Positions 60,862 through 64,000 of a stretch of 64,000 bases of DNA are shown here, in pieces. Location: assembly GCA_030744435.1 (NCBI GenBank), contig JASLQO010000013.1:186001-250000 (forward strand), given 5' to 3'. A program made the position numbers and the translations under genes. Positions within the stretch are counted from its first letter, which is position 1; the number at the start of each line of letters is the position of its first letter. Source of the stretch: JASLQO01 sp002327525 (GTDB taxonomy: Bacteria > Pseudomonadota > Gammaproteobacteria > Pseudomonadales > Azotimanducaceae). Under the pieces are notes generated by a model. The model was not told the origin of the DNA, ran no database searches, and saw only the letters and a list, made by a program, of their open reading frames with translations.

Positions 60862-61526
60862 AGACGGTGATCTCACTGAAGTGTGTGTCCAAGGGTTTCG
60901 CTGACGGTGAGCGCGTGCGCCCGGTACTCGATGAATTCGATCTGGAGATAGCGCGCGGTGAGACGGTTGCGCTCTGCGGGCCGAGTGGTTCGGGTAAGTC
61001 CACAGTGCTGAATCTCATCGCGGGCTTGCTTTGTGTGGACGCCGGACAACTGGTGTTGGACCTCGGCGAAGAGCATGTTCATCTCGAACGGTTGAGCGAA
61101 AAGGCCCGTGCGCGAGTGCGCAGGCGCTACTTCGGCTTCGTATTCCAGTTTTTCAATCTGGTGCCGACGCTCACCATCGCGGAAAACGTGTGCCTGCCTC
61201 TTGAACTCAATGCCATGCAAGAGCGCCGGGACGAAGCGCTTGCGCGCATTCAGCGGTTGGGATTGAGTGACCGGCTCGATGACTTCCCCGAACAATTATC
61301 CGGTGGGGAGCAACAACGTGTGGCGGTGGCGCGCGCACTGGCGCACAAGCCGCCGATTCTGCTGGCCGACGAACCCACCGGCAATCTGGACACAGACACC
61401 GGTGAGGCGGTGACCGACATGCTGTGGGGCGAGGTGGCGCAGGAGAAATGCACACTGGTGGTTGCGACACACAGCTCCGCGGTCGCGGCACGGGCCGACA
61501 GGATCGTGACGCTGGGGAGGCTGTAG
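60858..61526 (+). CDS. LolD/MacB-type ABC ATPase (AttE-like)
   Basis: 222 aa. Walker A CGPSGSGKSTVLNLIAGLL, Q-loop FGFVFQFFNLVPTLTIAENV, signature EQLSGGEQQRVAVARALA, Walker B ILLADEPTGNLDTDTGE and H-loop VVATHSS. The FNLVPTLTIAENV and NLD features mark the type VII (MacB/LolD/FtsE) class acting on membrane-extracted substrates. It overlaps the Nudix gene and the permease, forming one operon. Confidence 0.92.
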   Translation: MKTVISLKCVSKGFADGERVRPVLDEFDLEIARGETVALCGPSGSGKSTVLNLIAGLLCVDAGQLVLDLGEEHVHLERLSEKARARVRRRYFGFVFQFFNLVPTLTIAENVCLPLELNAMQERRDEALARIQRLGLSDRLDDFPEQLSGGEQQRVAVARALAHKPPILLADEPTGNLDTDTGEAVTDMLWGEVAQEKCTLVVATHSSAVAARADRIVTLGRL

Positions 61527-63883
61527 TGCGCATACTGACCCGTGCGATTGTGCGCTATGTCTCGAGAACGCCGTGGACTAGCGCTATCGTCTTGATGGGG
61601 GCTGCTGTGGGCGTGGCATCGGTCGTGGCGGTGCATCTGCTCAGTGTTGCCGTCGGCAACTCGCTCGAGCGCCAAGCGGTCCCCCATCTCGCCAGCGTAT
61701 CGCACGTGGCGACCCGGCAGGGGGCGACCATGGCCGACTACTTTGTCCTACGGCGCGCTTGGCGCGCCGGTGAACTACCCGGCGTGAGCGGAATGTGGCC
61801 AGTTGTCGAAGGACATGTGCGGGCAGACTCGGCAGCGCTGCGCATCGTTGGCTGGGACTGGTTTGCATCGGATCTCGAGAGCGCGGGTGGCTGGGGCGAG
61901 TCGGTACGGGCCCACGTATACGCCGGTGACGCTCCTGGAGTCGTGGCGGACGCGGCTGCGGGATTGCAGGAAGGACAGGTGCTCAGTATCGGTACGCGGC
62001 ATTTCTCCGTGATCGGTGTGGTAGACGCGGGTAGTGGTGCGACCCTCTACATGGATATTGGCGATGCGCTATGGGTCTTGGATGCGCCGGAGGACAGGCT
62101 CGACTTCGTGGTGATGCGCTTGATGGATCCTCTTGCCGGGATACGCCGATTGATGGAAAACCTGTTGCCTGGCGCATCCGCGGCGCTGCCCAATACGGTG
62201 AGCGCCATTGCGGGCTGGACAGTACGCTCGATAGACGCGCTGCAGCCGGAAATGGCCTTCAGTCGGTCGGTGCTGTTCAACCTTGGGGCGCTGGGTTCGC
62301 TGTCTCTCGTCGTCGCCTGGTTTCTCATCTTCGAGGCCGCCGTGGTGTGGCTTCGGCGGCAGCGGGAGGTATTCGATCGCCTGTACGCGCTCGGTGTCCA
62401 ACGAGACCATCTACGCAGACGCTTTCTGGGTGGGCTGCTGGTGCTGGGAGTGGCGGCGACCTTGTTCGGTATGCTGCTGGGCGTGTTTCTCGTGCGGGTG
62501 CTGACCACGATCACCGTATCCGGAATGGGCGAGCCTCCCGAACCCACACTCGATGCGGCGGTCATCGCCAAGGCTGCGTTTTCCGGGGTGGTCGTGTCAC
62601 TGGCCGGGGGTTGGCTTGCCTGGCGCCGCGGTCCCGAACAGCGCGTGCACAGCGTGTCCGCGTGGACTGTGCTCGTCGTGATCGCTGTTCTGACCGGGGC
62701 GGGTGTGGGTTTCGAGGCAGCGGGTGTGGCCGGGGCATTTACCGCGATTCTCGGCGTCAGCCTTGGCGGTGTCTGGTTGGTCGGACCCGCTCTGCGCCAG
62801 GCTCGAGGGCGCCTGCGTCACCTGCGCGGTCCGGTGCTGATCCGCCTGGGCTTGAGGGAGACGGCATGGTACGTGGAGGACCTGAGCGTCGCCCTCAGTG
62901 CCCTGGTGCTGGCCATCGCGACGAGCCTGGGTGTCGGGCTGATGGTCGACAGTTTTCGTGGTGATTTCCAGACCATGCTCGATCAGCGCCTCGCACACGA
63001 TGCGTTCATCGAGCTGCCGGACGGGGACGTGTCCGGTGTGGCACGCCTGCTGAGGTCTATCGATGACGAAGTGATTACGCAGGTGTACGGGCGCCGGTCA
63101 CTCACCGTCGATGGGGTGAGCGTGTCGCTCGGCTACGCGCGTTTTGATGCGGCGGAAGCCTCCCGCTACGGGCATGGAGCGACTCTCGGGTTGGATGAAA
63201 CCATCGTCAACGAGGGACTTCTTTCCGAGTTCGGACTTCGTGTGGGAGAGCGTCTCGTAGTTGGTGGACGGCGCCTCCTGGTGGTGGGAGTGTTTGCGGG
63301 ATATGGTGATTTTGGTGCGCGCGCGCTGATTTCGACGAACACGGCCGCCATGCTGTGGAGTGATCTGAGTTTCGACCGCCTCAGTGTGTCGTCTGCGAGA
63401 CTCGAACAACTGCTCATTTCGGTTGCCGAGCACTTTCCGTCAGCGTCGGTACAGCGGCGTGACGGCATGCGGGCCACCGCGCTCAGAGTGTTCGACCGAA
63501 CCTTCGCTATAACGCGTGCGCTCACGCTGATGGCATTGTTCGTCGCGTTCATCGGCCTGTACAACGCCATCGTCGCCATGCGCCTGAACCAGCGGGCCAC
63601 CAGTCAGCTTCTGACAGTGATGGGGATCAGCGGCTCGGAGATGGCTTTGATTGGATTGGTACGCTCGCTGACGATCGCCTGCGTGGCGGTACTGCTTGCC
63701 ATGCCGATCGGCGTGGCGATGGGATCTCTGCTGTGCTCCGTGCTCAATCCGCGGGCTTTCGGGTGGACGGTGGGGCTCGAACTCACCGGCTCTGCGATCT
63801 GGCCTCCAGCGGTGCTGGGTCTCGTGGCCGCACTGTTTGCCGGTTTGTTGCCGCATCCCAGAGAACGGGTTGGTGTGTCTTAA
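61526..63883 (+). CDS. Double FtsX-domain ABC permease (AttFG-like)
   Basis: 785 aa from GTG 61526, overlapping the ATPase stop by one base. An N-terminal span (about 17-40), a periplasmic MacB-PCD-like domain, three spans with the first FtsX domain (about 255-370), two further spans near 385-430, a second span plus periplasmic domain (about 455-660) and a final FtsX domain (about 665-785). The duplicated arrangement matches AttF/AttG-type permeases, with substrates unknown. Confidence 0.85.
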   Translation: MRILTRAIVRYVSRTPWTSAIVLMGAAVGVASVVAVHLLSVAVGNSLERQAVPHLASVSHVATRQGATMADYFVLRRAWRAGELPGVSGMWPVVEGHVRADSAALRIVGWDWFASDLESAGGWGESVRAHVYAGDAPGVVADAAAGLQEGQVLSIGTRHFSVIGVVDAGSGATLYMDIGDALWVLDAPEDRLDFVVMRLMDPLAGIRRLMENLLPGASAALPNTVSAIAGWTVRSIDALQPEMAFSRSVLFNLGALGSLSLVVAWFLIFEAAVVWLRRQREVFDRLYALGVQRDHLRRRFLGGLLVLGVAATLFGMLLGVFLVRVLTTITVSGMGEPPEPTLDAAVIAKAAFSGVVVSLAGGWLAWRRGPEQRVHSVSAWTVLVVIAVLTGAGVGFEAAGVAGAFTAILGVSLGGVWLVGPALRQARGRLRHLRGPVLIRLGLRETAWYVEDLSVALSALVLAIATSLGVGLMVDSFRGDFQTMLDQRLAHDAFIELPDGDVSGVARLLRSIDDEVITQVYGRRSLTVDGVSVSLGYARFDAAEASRYGHGATLGLDETIVNEGLLSEFGLRVGERLVVGGRRLLVVGVFAGYGDFGARALISTNTAAMLWSDLSFDRLSVSSARLEQLLISVAEHFPSASVQRRDGMRATALRVFDRTFAITRALTLMALFVAFIGLYNAIVAMRLNQRATSQLLTVMGISGSEMALIGLVRSLTIACVAVLLAMPIGVAMGSLLCSVLNPRAFGWTVGLELTGSAIWPPAVLGLVAALFAGLLPHPRERVGVS

Positions 63884-64000
63884 CGCGCTGTTCAGGCCGA
63901 TGTTGGGCGCGTTGGCCGTGCTGGTGCTGGCCGGCGGTTGTTCCGGAAGTGAAGACCAGGATGCGGTGGATGTGGCTGCATCGCGCTCTGCGGGGTTGCG
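63873..64000 (+). CDS. Lipoprotein, 3'-truncated by window edge (candidate AttH/CrtC-like)
   Basis: GTG at 63873 (overlapping the permease stop) or ATG at 63900 starts a signal ending VLVLAGGCSGSEDQ, a lipobox with Cys followed by Ser-Gly. Only about 40 residues are in the window, so the fold cannot be seen. In attEFGH-like operons the gene after the permease encodes a lipocalin-like AttH, which would fit; this is inferred from order alone. Confidence 0.65.
   Translation, partial: MCLNALFRPMLGALAVLVLAGGCSGSEDQDAVDVAASRSAGL

Overview
The window is GC-rich chromosomal DNA from a gammaproteobacterium. The evidence is the gene content and order: rsmI-rnpB-mraZ-dcw-lpxC-dciA-M23 peptidase-secA-argJ, then coaE/yacG/pilD/pilC/pilB divergent from pilA next to a tRNA-Thr and nadC, as around pilA in Pseudomonas. 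Also present are alpha2-type AceE/AceF, GspA/GspB, YajQ, FxsA beside groESL, exonuclease I and a meso-DAP type MurE. I cannot place it to genus.

Layout. 1-1508: end of rsmI, rnpB, and a regulatory block with two perfect DnaA boxes, a mraZ promoter and a three-repeat MraZ operator. 1509-15464: a tightly overlapping division and cell-wall (dcw) cluster, mraZ-rsmH-ftsL-ftsI-murE-mraY-murD-ftsW-murC-ftsQ-ftsA-ftsZ-lpxC. It lacks murF, murG and ddl/murB, and the flanking genes still overlap at each missing position. 15564-20922: dciA, a LytM/M23 peptidase, secA, argJ. 20927-31571: type IV pilus assembly genes (yacG, coaE, pilD, pilC, pilB on the minus strand), a sigma-54 promoter and two pilins on the plus strand, tRNA-Thr(CGT), a decayed gene, a Wzy_C/PglL-type glycan transferase, a TfpX/TfpZ-type pilin accessory gene and nadC.

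31651-41795: ampD and a ROK sugar kinase (possible peptidoglycan recycling), aceE-aceF, a PduO-type adenosyltransferase, a response regulator with a degenerate GGDEF domain, yajQ, an AmpG-like permease, an alkyltransferase-like protein and fxsA. 41857-44051: groESL with tandem 21-bp repeats, a promoter, a CIRCE operator and an intrinsic terminator. 44115-51770: a fimT-like gene with a disrupted leader, a PuuD-like membrane protein, a coiled-coil membrane protein, a GAF-HD-GYP protein and an acyltransferase-gspA-gspB operon. 51799-58489: a predicted aminopeptidase and an SLC13 transporter with overlapping 3' ends, sbcB, a fused OpuB/OpuC-type osmoprotectant importer and a 3'-truncated OPT transporter. 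58545-64000: a small secreted ORF, a divergent response regulator translationally coupled to an Arc-type ribbon-helix-helix protein, a NUDT19-like Nudix hydrolase, and an AttEFG(H)-like export operon cut by the window edge.

Four themes link the genes. The first is envelope growth and recycling: dcw, lpxC, M23, ampD, AmpG-like, ROK kinase. The second is type IV pilus and type II secretion machinery. The third is central metabolism and proteostasis: AceEF, GroESL, SecA. The fourth is signalling: HD-GYP, two receiver proteins, an RHH regulator. Nothing here is plainly a phage, IS element or CRISPR array. The best leads are the pared-down dcw cluster with DnaA boxes upstream, the SSQ active-site motif in FtsI, the disrupted FimT leader, the pilin glycosylation/accessory locus by tRNA-Thr, and the receiver/RHH pair of unknown output.
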